18,549 nucleotides of DNA, taken from contig DLSX01000094.1 in NCBI GenBank assembly GCA_002500765.1, forward strand, positions 1-18,549, in the 5' to 3' direction. This document shows, piece by piece, positions 7,618 to 14,232 of the stretch. This DNA is from Neorhizobium sp. UBA7851 (lineage in GTDB: Bacteria > Pseudomonadota > Alphaproteobacteria > Rhizobiales > Rhizobiaceae). The notes beneath the pieces are model-generated. The model was not told the origin of the DNA, made no database searches, and was given only the letters and a program-made list of their open reading frames with translations. A program made the translations under genes and the position numbers. The first letter of the stretch is position 1, and every line of letters starts with the position of its first letter.

Positions 7618-8430
7618 TCACAATCGATAGAAGCGCCGGGCGTTGCCGCCGAACACGGCCTCATGATCCACCTTCGGTACGATCTCACGGCACTGTTCGA
7701 TCCATCCCGCATAACTGCCGGCCAGATTGACCACCGGCCAGTCGCTGCCCCAGATCACCCGCTTGCTCCCGAACAGTTCGAGGATCGTCTCGATATAGGG
7801 CCGCAGCGCCTCAGGCTTCTGTGCGCCAGCCTCGGTCAACAGGCCGGAAAGCTTGCAGCAGACATTGTCGAGCTCGCAGAGCCGCAGCATGGCATGTCGC
7901 CAGTCGCGATAGTGTCCCGTGGCGATCCGCGGTTTTGCCCCATGGTCGATGACGACGGGCAGGCCGGGATGACGGCGGGCAAAGGCATGAAGGGCCGAAA
8001 GATGCGGCTCAAGCACCAGCGCATCGAACACCAGATGATGCGCCATCATCGCCTCGACAGCCGGCTCAAGCGCCGGATCGTCGATCCAGTCGGGATCGGC
8101 AATCCCCTGCAGCATCGGCCGCAGGCCTTTCAGCTTCGGTGACCTCGCAAGGTCGGCGATCGCTTCCGGCGCATCCTCAGCCTTCATGTCCACCCAGCCG
8201 ACGACCCCGAGAATGGTGCTGTTCTTCTCGGCTAGGTCCAGCATGAAGCGGGTATCCTCGACACTCGGATCCGATTGAACTAGAACCGTCCCCTCGACGC
8301 CTGTAGCCTCGATCTCCGGTGCCAGATCGGCCGGCAGGAAGTCGCGGTGGATCGCGGCGAGTTCCGGCGGCGGCCAGCCGCCCTTGCGGTCCTTCAACAG
8401 CCAGAAATGCTGGTGGGCATCAATGATCAT
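7618..8430 (-). CDS. L-fucono-1,5-lactonase (amidohydrolase superfamily, COG3618)
   Basis: This cytoplasmic TIM-barrel hydrolase of 270 residues opens the lactone made by the fucose dehydrogenase to L-fuconate. It begins MIIDAHQHFW, with the HxH metal motif at H6 and H8, and continues with an LVQSDPS segment, VIDHGAKP (H163) and the C-terminal WGSDWPV with catalytic D230. I chose the ATG at 8430, directly before IIDAHQHFW, 4 bases after the stop of the dehydrogenase gene. An in-frame GTG at 8442 would add four residues and overlap that gene by 8 bases; neither start has a strong Shine-Dalgarno. The family is shared with other sugar lactonases, and the operon makes fuconolactone the best substrate. 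Confidence 0.9.
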   Translation of the reverse strand: MIIDAHQHFWLLKDRKGGWPPPELAAIHRDFLPADLAPEIEATGVEGTVLVQSDPSVEDTRFMLDLAEKNSTILGVVGWVDMKAEDAPEAIADLARSPKLKGLRPMLQGIADPDWIDDPALEPAVEAMMAHHLVFDALVLEPHLSALHAFARRHPGLPVVIDHGAKPRIATGHYRDWRHAMLRLCELDNVCCKLSGLLTEAGAQKPEALRPYIETILELFGSKRVIWGSDWPVVNLAGSYAGWIEQCREIVPKVDHEAVFGGNARRFYRL

Positions 8431-8434
8431 CGTC

Positions 8435-9442
8435 TCAACCACCCGACACCGAGGCGTCGGCGGCGATCACGCCCTTGTCCTTCAGCCGTGCCCAGAACGA
8501 GGCCGGGATCTCCTGTTCGAACCAGCCGACATTGGCCTTCATCTGCTCGGCATTGCGCGCGCCGGAAACGACCGTGACCACGGCCGGATGCAAAGCCGGA
8601 AAAGCAAGTGCGGCCGCCTGCATCGCAACCCCTTCCGCCTCGCAGGCCGCCTCGATTTCGCCGACGCGGGCGAGAATATCGGCCGGCGCTTCGGCATAGT
8701 TGAACTTGCGGTTACCGGCGAGAAGCCCGGAATTGAACGCGCCGGCAACGACGATGCCGACACCTTCACGGTGGCATCGGTCGAGCAGGGCGAGGCTCTC
8801 CTGCTCCAAGAGCGTATAGCGTCCCGCCAGCATCGATACGTCGATATCGCATTCGTCCATCGCGTCGGCGATCGCCTGCCATTCGTTGACGCCAAGCCCG
8901 ATCGCCTTGACCATTCCGGCAACGCGCAACTCGCCGAGCGCCCGGAACCCGCCCCCCTTGGTCAACTGGTCCCAGTAATGCTGGTGACGATCGCCATGGG
9001 TGGCGCGGCCGATGTCATGAACATAGAGCACATCGGGCCTGAAGACGCCGAGGCGCTGCTGGCTTGCCTCGAAGGAGCGCATGATCGCGTCATAGCTGTA
9101 ATCATATTTTGGCCGAAACGGCAGCGGCGCGACATAGGCATCCTCTTCCGGCCCGACCGTCTCGTCCGGCACCATGATGCGGCCGACCTTGGTGCTCAGC
9201 ACATAATCGTCCCGCTCATGGTCCGTCACCATCGTTCCAAGCCGACGCTCCGAGCGGGTATAGCCGTAAAACGGCGCCGTATCGAAATAGCGGATGCCGG
9301 CATCCCATGCCGCCTCGAAGGCGCCGAGCGATTCCTGATAGGGGGTGAGCCGGTAGAGATTGCCCATCTGGGCGCAGCCCAAACCCATGAGCGTGAACGA
9401 GACGTCGCGATTGCGCAGCCTGCGCCTGTCTGAAACCTTCAT
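8435..9442 (-). CDS. L-fucose 1-dehydrogenase (aldo/keto reductase, D-threo-aldose dehydrogenase type)
   Basis: This 335-residue aldo/keto reductase has the full catalytic tetrad: D54 and Y59 (RYFDTAPFYG), K85 (LSTKVG) and H142 (LYVHDIG). The FDTAPFYGYTRSERRLG motif and the long loop around residues 90-115 are typical of the D-threo-aldose 1-dehydrogenase/pyridoxal 4-dehydrogenase branch, which includes L-fucose dehydrogenases. It would oxidise L-fucose with NAD(P) to L-fucono-1,5-lactone, the first step of the pathway. An AGGA ribosome site lies about 5 bases upstream of the ATG. It follows the sugar-binding protein gene after a 69-base gap that holds a strong hairpin, and leads directly into the lactonase gene. 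Confidence 0.9.
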   Translation of the reverse strand: MKVSDRRRLRNRDVSFTLMGLGCAQMGNLYRLTPYQESLGAFEAAWDAGIRYFDTAPFYGYTRSERRLGTMVTDHERDDYVLSTKVGRIMVPDETVGPEEDAYVAPLPFRPKYDYSYDAIMRSFEASQQRLGVFRPDVLYVHDIGRATHGDRHQHYWDQLTKGGGFRALGELRVAGMVKAIGLGVNEWQAIADAMDECDIDVSMLAGRYTLLEQESLALLDRCHREGVGIVVAGAFNSGLLAGNRKFNYAEAPADILARVGEIEAACEAEGVAMQAAALAFPALHPAVVTVVSGARNAEQMKANVGWFEQEIPASFWARLKDKGVIAADASVSGG

Positions 9443-9475
9443 GATGTCCTGAAATCCCGATCGTGATCGAAGGAA

Positions 9476-9503
9476 GCGCGCGGGGAAAAATCCACCCGCG
9501 CGC
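9476..9503 (-). other. GC-rich hairpin after the sugar-binding protein gene
   Basis: A perfect 9-bp inverted repeat (GCGCGCGGG / CCCGCGCGC) encloses a 10-base loop, starting 8 bases beyond the stop of the binding-protein gene on the transcribed strand. No T-run follows. Hairpins in this position are well known in binding-protein-dependent transport operons, where they protect the upstream mRNA and partly stop transcription, so that the binding protein is made in excess. That role here is an inference. Confidence 0.75.
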
Positions 9504-9511
9504 CGGTCATT

Positions 9512-10456
9512 TTAGTAGAGAACGTTCTTGGCTTCCGGCTTGTCGATATTGTCCTTGGTCACCACGACGACACCGGTATCGACGGTCTTTTCGACCTTCT
9601 GCTTGCCGAGAATCGAAAGCAGCGTCTCGATGCCCTTTTCGCCCATCTGGTACGAACCCTGAACGACGGTCGCCGTTAGCGTACCGTCCTTGACGAATTC
9701 CTGCAGGTCCTGGTTTCCATCGAAGCCGATCGCCACGACCTTGCCCGCCTTGCCCGCCTGCTTGATCGCCCGGCCCATGCCGATCGCCGTCGGTTCGTTG
9801 GCGCCGAAAATGCCCTTCAGGTCGCTATTGGCGGCCAGAACGTCGGTGGTCTGGTTGAGCGCGGTCGCCATCTGCGACTGCGAGTAATATGGCCCGACGA
9901 TCTCAAGCTTGGAATTGGCCTTGATGTAATCGGTAAAGCCACCGACGCGGCCAATCTCGGAACCGGCGCCGGCAACATAGGACATGACGGCGATCTTGCC
10001 GGTCTCACCGACCTTCTCGATCAGCGCCTTCGCCGCCAGTTCACCGGCCTTGCGGTTATCGGTGGCGAGGAAGGACTGGTAATATTTGTCCGAACCTTCG
10101 GAAAGCTGGCTGTCGATGATGACAACCGGGATACGGGCTTCCCATGCCTTCTTCACCGCCGGCACAAGCGCGTCCGGATCGGACGGTGCAAGCAGGATCG
10201 CCGCCACCTTACGATTGACAGCGTTTTCCACCATGTTGACCTCGTCGGCGATGGCGGATTCCGCTGCCGGACCCTGGAAGGTCATCGTGTGTTCGCCCTT
10301 GGCGCCGCCGATTGCGGCCTCGGCACCCTTCTGCACATTCTGCCAGAAGGTCGAGTTGACCGTCTTGACGATGACGGCGATTTCGCCGGCCGATGCGGCC
10401 GATGCCCCTGCGAAGGCAAGTGCCGACGCCATCAGGACCGTTGCAAGTCTACGCAT
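9512..10456 (-). CDS. Periplasmic sugar-binding protein of ribose-type (CUT2) ABC transporter, probably L-fucose
   Basis: This 314-residue secreted protein has an N-terminal signal peptide (MRR, hydrophobic stretch to about 20, ASA cleavage site near residue 23), leaving about 291 mature residues. The mature protein is a peripla_BP_4/RbsB-type binding protein: IAVIVKTVNSTFWQNVQKGAE near its start, ILLAPSDPDALVPAV, VVIIDSQL and a GIFGANEPTAIGMG segment. It captures the sugar in the periplasm for the permease/ATPase encoded just upstream. L-fucose is inferred only from the catabolic genes that follow. A strong GAGGAGGAAAGAC ribosome site precedes the ATG. Hairpins on both sides suggest its level is set separately from its neighbours. 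Confidence 0.88.
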   Translation of the reverse strand: MRRLATVLMASALAFAGASAASAGEIAVIVKTVNSTFWQNVQKGAEAAIGGAKGEHTMTFQGPAAESAIADEVNMVENAVNRKVAAILLAPSDPDALVPAVKKAWEARIPVVIIDSQLSEGSDKYYQSFLATDNRKAGELAAKALIEKVGETGKIAVMSYVAGAGSEIGRVGGFTDYIKANSKLEIVGPYYSQSQMATALNQTTDVLAANSDLKGIFGANEPTAIGMGRAIKQAGKAGKVVAIGFDGNQDLQEFVKDGTLTATVVQGSYQMGEKGIETLLSILGKQKVEKTVDTGVVVVTKDNIDKPEAKNVLY

Positions 10457-10496
10457 GTCTTTCCTCCTCGAATGGCCCCCAATGGACCTGTTGTGA

Positions 10497-10517
10497 GGGA
10501 AGGCTCCTCCCCTTCCC
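10497..10517 (-). other. Hairpin in the leader of the sugar-binding protein gene
   Basis: The 107-base gap between permease and binding-protein genes contains a perfect 7-bp inverted repeat (GGGAAGG / CCTTCCC) around a 7-base purine-rich loop on the mRNA strand, GGAGGAG. It lies about 40 bases before the ATG. The loop resembles a ribosome site but is not followed by a start codon at a suitable distance; the true site is GAGGAGG next to the ATG. The rest of this gap also has a GGCC-rich stretch near 10535-10550. Confidence 0.55.
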
Positions 10518-10563
10518 GTGGCTTGGCATATTCAGGCCCGGCCCCCGGCCGTTCCCTTGGTCC

Positions 10564-11619
10564 TCAGCGGCGGTTGCGCAGCTGGTCGATCCACACGGTG
10601 ACCAGAATGACAAGGCCGATGATGATCTGCTGGGTGAAGGCGGAGACGCCGTTCATGTTCAATCCGTTGCGCAATATGCCGATGACGAAGGCACCGATCA
10701 TCGTGCCCGAGATCGTGCCGACGCCGCCGATCAGCGACGTGCCGCCGATGACGGCACTGGCGATCGCATCGAGTTCGTAAGCGACGCCCTCGTTCGGCTG
10801 CGCCGTCACGAGACGGGACATCAGCACGCAGCCGGTCAGGCCCGCGAGCGTGCCGGACACGACATAGGTAAAGGCTGTGACCCGCGAAACATTGACGCCG
10901 GAAAGTCTTGCTGCATCGGCATTGGAGCCGATCGCATAGATGTAGCGGCCAAGCACCGTGCGGTTGAGCACGAAGGCGGCAATGAGGGCAATCACGATCA
11001 TCAGCACGACCGGATAGGGAATGCCGGGAAAGGTGACGACCGGAAAACCCTGATCGTCGATGGATTCGATGCGCAACAGCGAGCCGTTGCCCAGTTCGCC
11101 AAAAGCCTCGCCGAGCCCCGAAACAGCCCGCGCACCGGTGATCTGCAGCGCCACACCACGCGCGATCAGCATCATGCCGAGCGTCGCGATGAACGGCGGC
11201 AGCTTGAGCTGGGTGATCACGAAACCGTTGATCAGTCCGCAGAGCGAGCCGGTCAGGATGCCGAGCAGCATGCCGGTCCAGATCGGCAATTGCAGCTCCT
11301 TCACCGCAAGCGCCGCGACCACACCGGCCAGCGCCAGAACCGAGCCGACGGAGAGATCGATGCCGCCAGTAATGATGACATAGGTCGCGCCGATGCCGAG
11401 AAGCGCAATCGAGGTCACCTGCAGTGCGATCGTCATGCCGTTGCCGACGGTGAAGAAGGCGCTGCTGGTGGCGGAAAACACCGCTGCCAGCACGAGCAGA
11501 CTGCCGAGTGCGGCAAATTTCTGGATGATATCCTTCTGCCGCTCGCTCAGGCGGCGCCCCTGGCCGGTGGATTTCGGAACTGGCTGCTGCGCCGGTTTTT
11601 CGCTGGTCATGTCGGCCAT
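10564..11619 (-). CDS. ABC transporter permease, ribose/RbsC (CUT2) family
   Basis: This 351-residue integral inner-membrane protein has a cytoplasmic N-terminus of about 30 polar residues, followed by about eight to ten hydrophobic segments. Family landmarks are YVIITGGIDLSVGSVLALAG (about residues 78-97), GALING-like CGLINGFVITQLKLPPFIATLGMM in the middle, IYAIGSNADAARLSGV and the C-terminal ASAVIGGTSLIGGVGTISGT segment, which contacts the ATPase. It forms the channel for the sugar delivered by the binding protein. Its ATG lies 4 bases after the stop of the ATPase gene; a second ATG three codons in is possible. The L-fucose specificity is inferred from the operon. Confidence 0.92.
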   Translation of the reverse strand: MADMTSEKPAQQPVPKSTGQGRRLSERQKDIIQKFAALGSLLVLAAVFSATSSAFFTVGNGMTIALQVTSIALLGIGATYVIITGGIDLSVGSVLALAGVVAALAVKELQLPIWTGMLLGILTGSLCGLINGFVITQLKLPPFIATLGMMLIARGVALQITGARAVSGLGEAFGELGNGSLLRIESIDDQGFPVVTFPGIPYPVVLMIVIALIAAFVLNRTVLGRYIYAIGSNADAARLSGVNVSRVTAFTYVVSGTLAGLTGCVLMSRLVTAQPNEGVAYELDAIASAVIGGTSLIGGVGTISGTMIGAFVIGILRNGLNMNGVSAFTQQIIIGLVILVTVWIDQLRNRR

Positions 11620-11623
11620 GCTC

Positions 11624-13183
11624 TCACAATCCCTGTTCGCCGCGCCGGCTGCTGCCCGACGCGTAATGCATGATTTCTTCCTGGGAGGTATCCCGCGTTT
11701 TCAGCGTCGCGGTAATGTGCCCGCCGTGGAAAACGGCGATGCGATCGGACATGCCGAGCACTTCCGGCAGTTCCGAACTGATCAGCACGACACCGATGCC
11801 GCGCGCCGCAAGCTTGTCCATGATCTGGTAGATGGCGAATTTCGCCCCGACATCGATGCCGCGCGTCGGCTCGTCGAAGAACATGATACGCGGCTCGCGA
11901 AACAGCCATTTGCCGATGATGATCTTCTGCTGGTTGCCGCCGGAAAGAAGGCGAACCGGCTGGCTGAGGCTCGGCGTGCGGATGTTCAGGAGATCGACGT
12001 AACGCTGGCCGGCCTCACGATGCCGCTTGCGGTCGATAACGCCGAACTTACTGCTCACCGCCTCCATCCGGGCCATGACCAGATTGGCGTCGACCGGCAT
12101 TTTTACCGCCAGCCCCTGCGCCTTCCGGTCTTCTGAAAGATAGGCAACGCCCGCCTCGATCGCGCTGCGCGGATCGGAAATATTCAGTTCATTGCCATCG
12201 AGCGTGATGGTCCCGGCATCGAGCGGATCGGCCCCGAAGATGGCCCGCGCCACTTCCGTCCGCCCGGCCCCCATCAGCCCGGCAAAGCCAAGAATCTCGC
12301 CGCGGCGGATCTCGAAACTGATGTCGGAGAAAATGCCGCGTCTGGTCAGACCGCTTGCCGAGAAGATCACCTCTTCGCCCGGCACCCGCGTCGGCTCGGG
12401 AAACTTGTCCTCCAGCGACCGTCCCACCATCCGCGCCACGATGTCATCGACAGTAAGATTGTCGAAGTCGTCGGTGGAGATATACCGCCCGTCACGCAGG
12501 ACCGTCACCCGATCGACGATCTCCGCCATCTCGTCCAGCCGGTGCGAGATATAGATGATGCCGGTGCCCTGGGCTTTGAGATCGCGGATCACCTTGAACA
12601 GAAGCTGCGCCTCCTGTTCAGTGAGAGACGAGGTCGGCTCGTCCATGATCAGCACCGTGGCATCCAGGGAGAGCGCCTTGGCGATCTCGACCATCTGGCA
12701 TTGCGCGACCGACAAGCTACGCACCTGCAAATTCGGATCTATATCGACGCCGAGCCTGTCGAGACAGCGCTTGGCGTCTGCAAGAAGGCGCTTCCGGTCG
12801 ACGAGAAACCCGCGTCGCGGCTCGCGGGCAAGATAGATGTTCTCCGCTACCGTCAGGTGCGGGACGAGATTGAGTTCCTGGTGGATGATGGCAATGCCGG
12901 CCGCTTCCGATTGAAGCGTCGAGGCAAACTGTACGGGCTCACCCTTGAAGATGACCATACCAGAATTCGGCTGGTAAACCCCGCTGATGATCTTCATCAG
13001 CGTTGATTTTCCGGCTCCGTTTTCTCCGCAGACGGCATGCACCTCGCCGGCGCGCAGATCGAAGCTGACGCCTGAAAGAGCCTTTACGCCCGGAAATTCC
13101 TTGGACACACCCTCAAGCTTCAACAGAACGGCATGCGCCGTCGTACCACCCACATGGCCTGCAGGTTGCGGCACTCCTCCCAT
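11624..13183 (-). CDS. Sugar ABC transporter ATP-binding protein with two nucleotide-binding domains (RbsA/CUT2 family)
   Basis: The ATG at 13183 gives 519 residues and has a strong AGAGGAG ribosome site 7 bases upstream; a longer in-frame start at 13258 would read through the promoter region. The protein is a tandem ATPase, as usual in this family. The first domain has Walker A GENGAGKST (53-61), signature LSVAQ (157-161) and Walker B LIMDEPTSSL (178-187). The second has a degenerate Walker A GLMGAGRTE (302-310), signature LSGGNQQ (413-419) and Walker B FFDEPTRGID (435-444). The altered second Walker A is normal for RbsA-type proteins. It is the first gene of the nine-gene fucose operon and is transcribed away from the GntR regulator. 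Confidence 0.93.
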   Translation of the reverse strand: MGGVPQPAGHVGGTTAHAVLLKLEGVSKEFPGVKALSGVSFDLRAGEVHAVCGENGAGKSTLMKIISGVYQPNSGMVIFKGEPVQFASTLQSEAAGIAIIHQELNLVPHLTVAENIYLAREPRRGFLVDRKRLLADAKRCLDRLGVDIDPNLQVRSLSVAQCQMVEIAKALSLDATVLIMDEPTSSLTEQEAQLLFKVIRDLKAQGTGIIYISHRLDEMAEIVDRVTVLRDGRYISTDDFDNLTVDDIVARMVGRSLEDKFPEPTRVPGEEVIFSASGLTRRGIFSDISFEIRRGEILGFAGLMGAGRTEVARAIFGADPLDAGTITLDGNELNISDPRSAIEAGVAYLSEDRKAQGLAVKMPVDANLVMARMEAVSSKFGVIDRKRHREAGQRYVDLLNIRTPSLSQPVRLLSGGNQQKIIIGKWLFREPRIMFFDEPTRGIDVGAKFAIYQIMDKLAARGIGVVLISSELPEVLGMSDRIAVFHGGHITATLKTRDTSQEEIMHYASGSSRRGEQGL

Positions 13184-13201
13184 CGCGATCTCCTCTTCGC
13201 G
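13184..13201 (-). promoter_or_regulatory. Ribosome-binding site displayed in a small hairpin loop, ABC ATPase gene
   Basis: On the mRNA strand the bases directly before the ATG read CGCGA-AGAGGAGA-TCGCG: a perfect 5-bp stem whose 8-base loop is the Shine-Dalgarno. The stem's 3' side touches the start codon. It overlaps the upstream 24-base hairpin by one base, so both cannot be fully formed together. The ribosome site also fixes the start at 13183. Confidence 0.6.
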
Positions 13202-13224
13202 CAAGAGCTTCCCAGGGCTCTTGC
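13201..13224 (-). promoter_or_regulatory. 24-base perfect dyad at the start of the fucose operon mRNA
   Basis: GCAAGAGC and GCTCTTGC form a perfect 8-bp inverted repeat around 8 bases. It begins about where transcription should start if the predicted -10 (13230-13235) is right. It can be a protein operator on DNA or a 5'-end hairpin in the mRNA; the sequence does not decide which. Confidence 0.6.
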
Positions 13225-13229
13225 CGATT

Positions 13230-13258
13230 ATCAAATCTCGCCCGGAAGATTTGGTCAA
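13230..13258 (-). promoter_or_regulatory. Predicted sigma70-type promoter of the fucose operon
   Basis: The -35 TTGACC (13253-13258) within CTTGAC, the form typical of alphaproteobacteria, is 17 bases from a -10 of TTTGAT (13230-13235). The -35 matches well (5/6), the -10 moderately (4/6). The predicted start of transcription is near 13223, about 40 bases before the ATPase ATG. Confidence 0.5.
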
Positions 13259-13263
13259 GCCAA
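13251..13263. promoter_or_regulatory. Candidate GntR/FadR-type operator over the -35
   Basis: TTGGTCAAGCCAA is a near-perfect dyad (TTGGT-N3-GCCAA, one mismatch) of the TGGT-N3-ACCA form used by FadR-subfamily regulators. It fully covers the predicted -35 of the fucose operon and lies about 90 bases before the start of the regulator gene, where binding would block the outward operon. Confidence 0.5.
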
Positions 13264-13300
13264 TTTGAAGATTTTTCTTGCACCTTGCAGAATTTTAACG

Positions 13301-13338
13301 CCAATTGTCCGAACACTGCCCAGAAAATGCGCAATTGG
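13301..13338. repeat. Inverted CCAATTG / CAATTGG pair in front of the regulator gene
   Basis: CCAATTG (13301-13307) and CAATTGG (13332-13338) form an inverted pair whose centres are 30 bases apart, about three helical turns. A related CCAATTTG overlaps the FadR-type dyad at 13260-13267. The second copy ends 10 bases before the regulator ATG. They may be additional operators; the sequence gives no more than the pattern. Confidence 0.4.
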
Positions 13339-13348
13339 CCTGACCTCA

Positions 13349-14020
13349 ATGACGGATACACGACGCCTCTACCAGCAGACAGCAGATCGCGTCCGGCAAC
13401 TGATCGCGAAGGGCGATTATAAGGCCGGAACACGGCTTCCCGCAGAACGCGAACTTGCACAGCAGCTCGGTGTGTCGCGCCCGTCACTCCGGGAAGCGCT
13501 GATCGCGCTCGAAATCGACGGTACGATCGAGATCCGCATGGGCTCGGGGATTTACGTCCTCAACACATCGAAACCATCCGGCAATGGCCGTTCCCTTGGT
13601 GAAAGCCCATCCGAACTGATGCAGGCGCGCGCCGTGATCGAAAGCGCCATCATCGTCCAGGCGGCTGCGACGATGACAGAAGAGACGCTAGCCAATTTGC
13701 GCGCAACCCTAGAGGCGATGGCGGACGATATTGCCAACACGCGAAAACCGATCGAGCAGGATCGCGCCTTCCACCTGATCATCGCGGAAAGCACCGGGAA
13801 CACGTTGTTGGCAGAGATCGTCGAAAACCTGTTCGATGAGCGCCACAGCCCGCTATCGGCCGGGATTCGCGGACATTTCGAAACGGCCGAAAGCTGGACG
13901 GCGGCCTTGAACGAGCACCATGCAATCCTCGCCGCACTCGAGGCGCGCGATCCGCTTGCAGCGCAGGCGGCGATGCATTCACACCTTACGGCTTCCGGAC
14001 GCCGCTGGTTGGAAAACTAG
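13349..14020 (+). CDS. GntR-family transcriptional regulator, FadR subfamily (FCD domain)
   Basis: This 223-residue DNA-binding protein has an N-terminal winged helix-turn-helix (about 6-71, with LPAERELAQQLGVSRPSLREAL and the wing GSGIYV) and a C-terminal all-helical FCD ligand domain (about 88-215). Likely metal ligands of that domain are visible as D138 and H142 (QDRAFHL), H191 (EHHAIL) and H212 (HSHL). The start is the ATG at 13349, just before the helix-turn-helix; it has no good Shine-Dalgarno, and the frame upstream is open only because it crosses the control region. It is divergent from the fucose operon with 165 bases between them. The likely role is repression of that operon, relieved by a pathway acid such as L-fuconate or 2-keto-3-deoxyfuconate. 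The effector is a guess. Confidence 0.9.
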   Translation: MTDTRRLYQQTADRVRQLIAKGDYKAGTRLPAERELAQQLGVSRPSLREALIALEIDGTIEIRMGSGIYVLNTSKPSGNGRSLGESPSELMQARAVIESAIIVQAAATMTEETLANLRATLEAMADDIANTRKPIEQDRAFHLIIAESTGNTLLAEIVENLFDERHSPLSAGIRGHFETAESWTAALNEHHAILAALEARDPLAAQAAMHSHLTASGRRWLEN

Positions 14021-14232
14021 ATGCTTCGAGCATATCTTCCGAAAAAGCATTCGCTTTCTGAAGGTGGCGGCCACAGACCGGGGTTCAACATCCATCCAGA
14101 AGTGACTTTGTCTGCGCGTCGATGGTATTAGCCGGGAGATTGGCTACAGTCGGCAGCACCATTTTGTTTGCTCCACCAGACAACACACAGGCAGCGGATA
14201 TCTTGCATAACAGAATTGAAAAGCGTTCGGCG
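14021..14232. other. Gap between regulator and transporter genes
   Basis: I see no convincing gene here. Directly after the regulator stop are two short dyads, ATGCT-TCG-AGCAT (14021-14033) and AAAGC-ATTC-GCTTT (14044-14057). Together they may form a weak terminator, although neither has a long T-run. The remaining bases show no clear promoter or ribosome site for the transporter gene. The transporter frame is open upstream to 14122, but that extension does not look like protein. Confidence 0.35.

Noticed and set aside
10393..11673. 426-codon open frame on the + strand opposite the permease gene
   Set aside because: It is rich in H, R, D, Q and A with no hydrophobic core, as expected for the antisense of a GC-rich membrane protein gene. 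The minus-strand permease is a clear family member.
13184..13258. 25-residue N-terminal extension of the ABC ATPase
   Set aside because: It would start at or upstream of the predicted transcription start, while the ATG at 13183 has a strong ribosome site.
13133..13348. 72-residue N-terminal extension of the GntR regulator
   Set aside because: The frame is open but crosses the divergent promoter, both leader hairpins and the start of the ATPase gene; regulators of this family begin just before the helix-turn-helix.
14122..14232. 37-residue upstream extension of the transporter
   Set aside because: It is polar, not family-like, and lacks a ribosome site; the leader peptide begins later.
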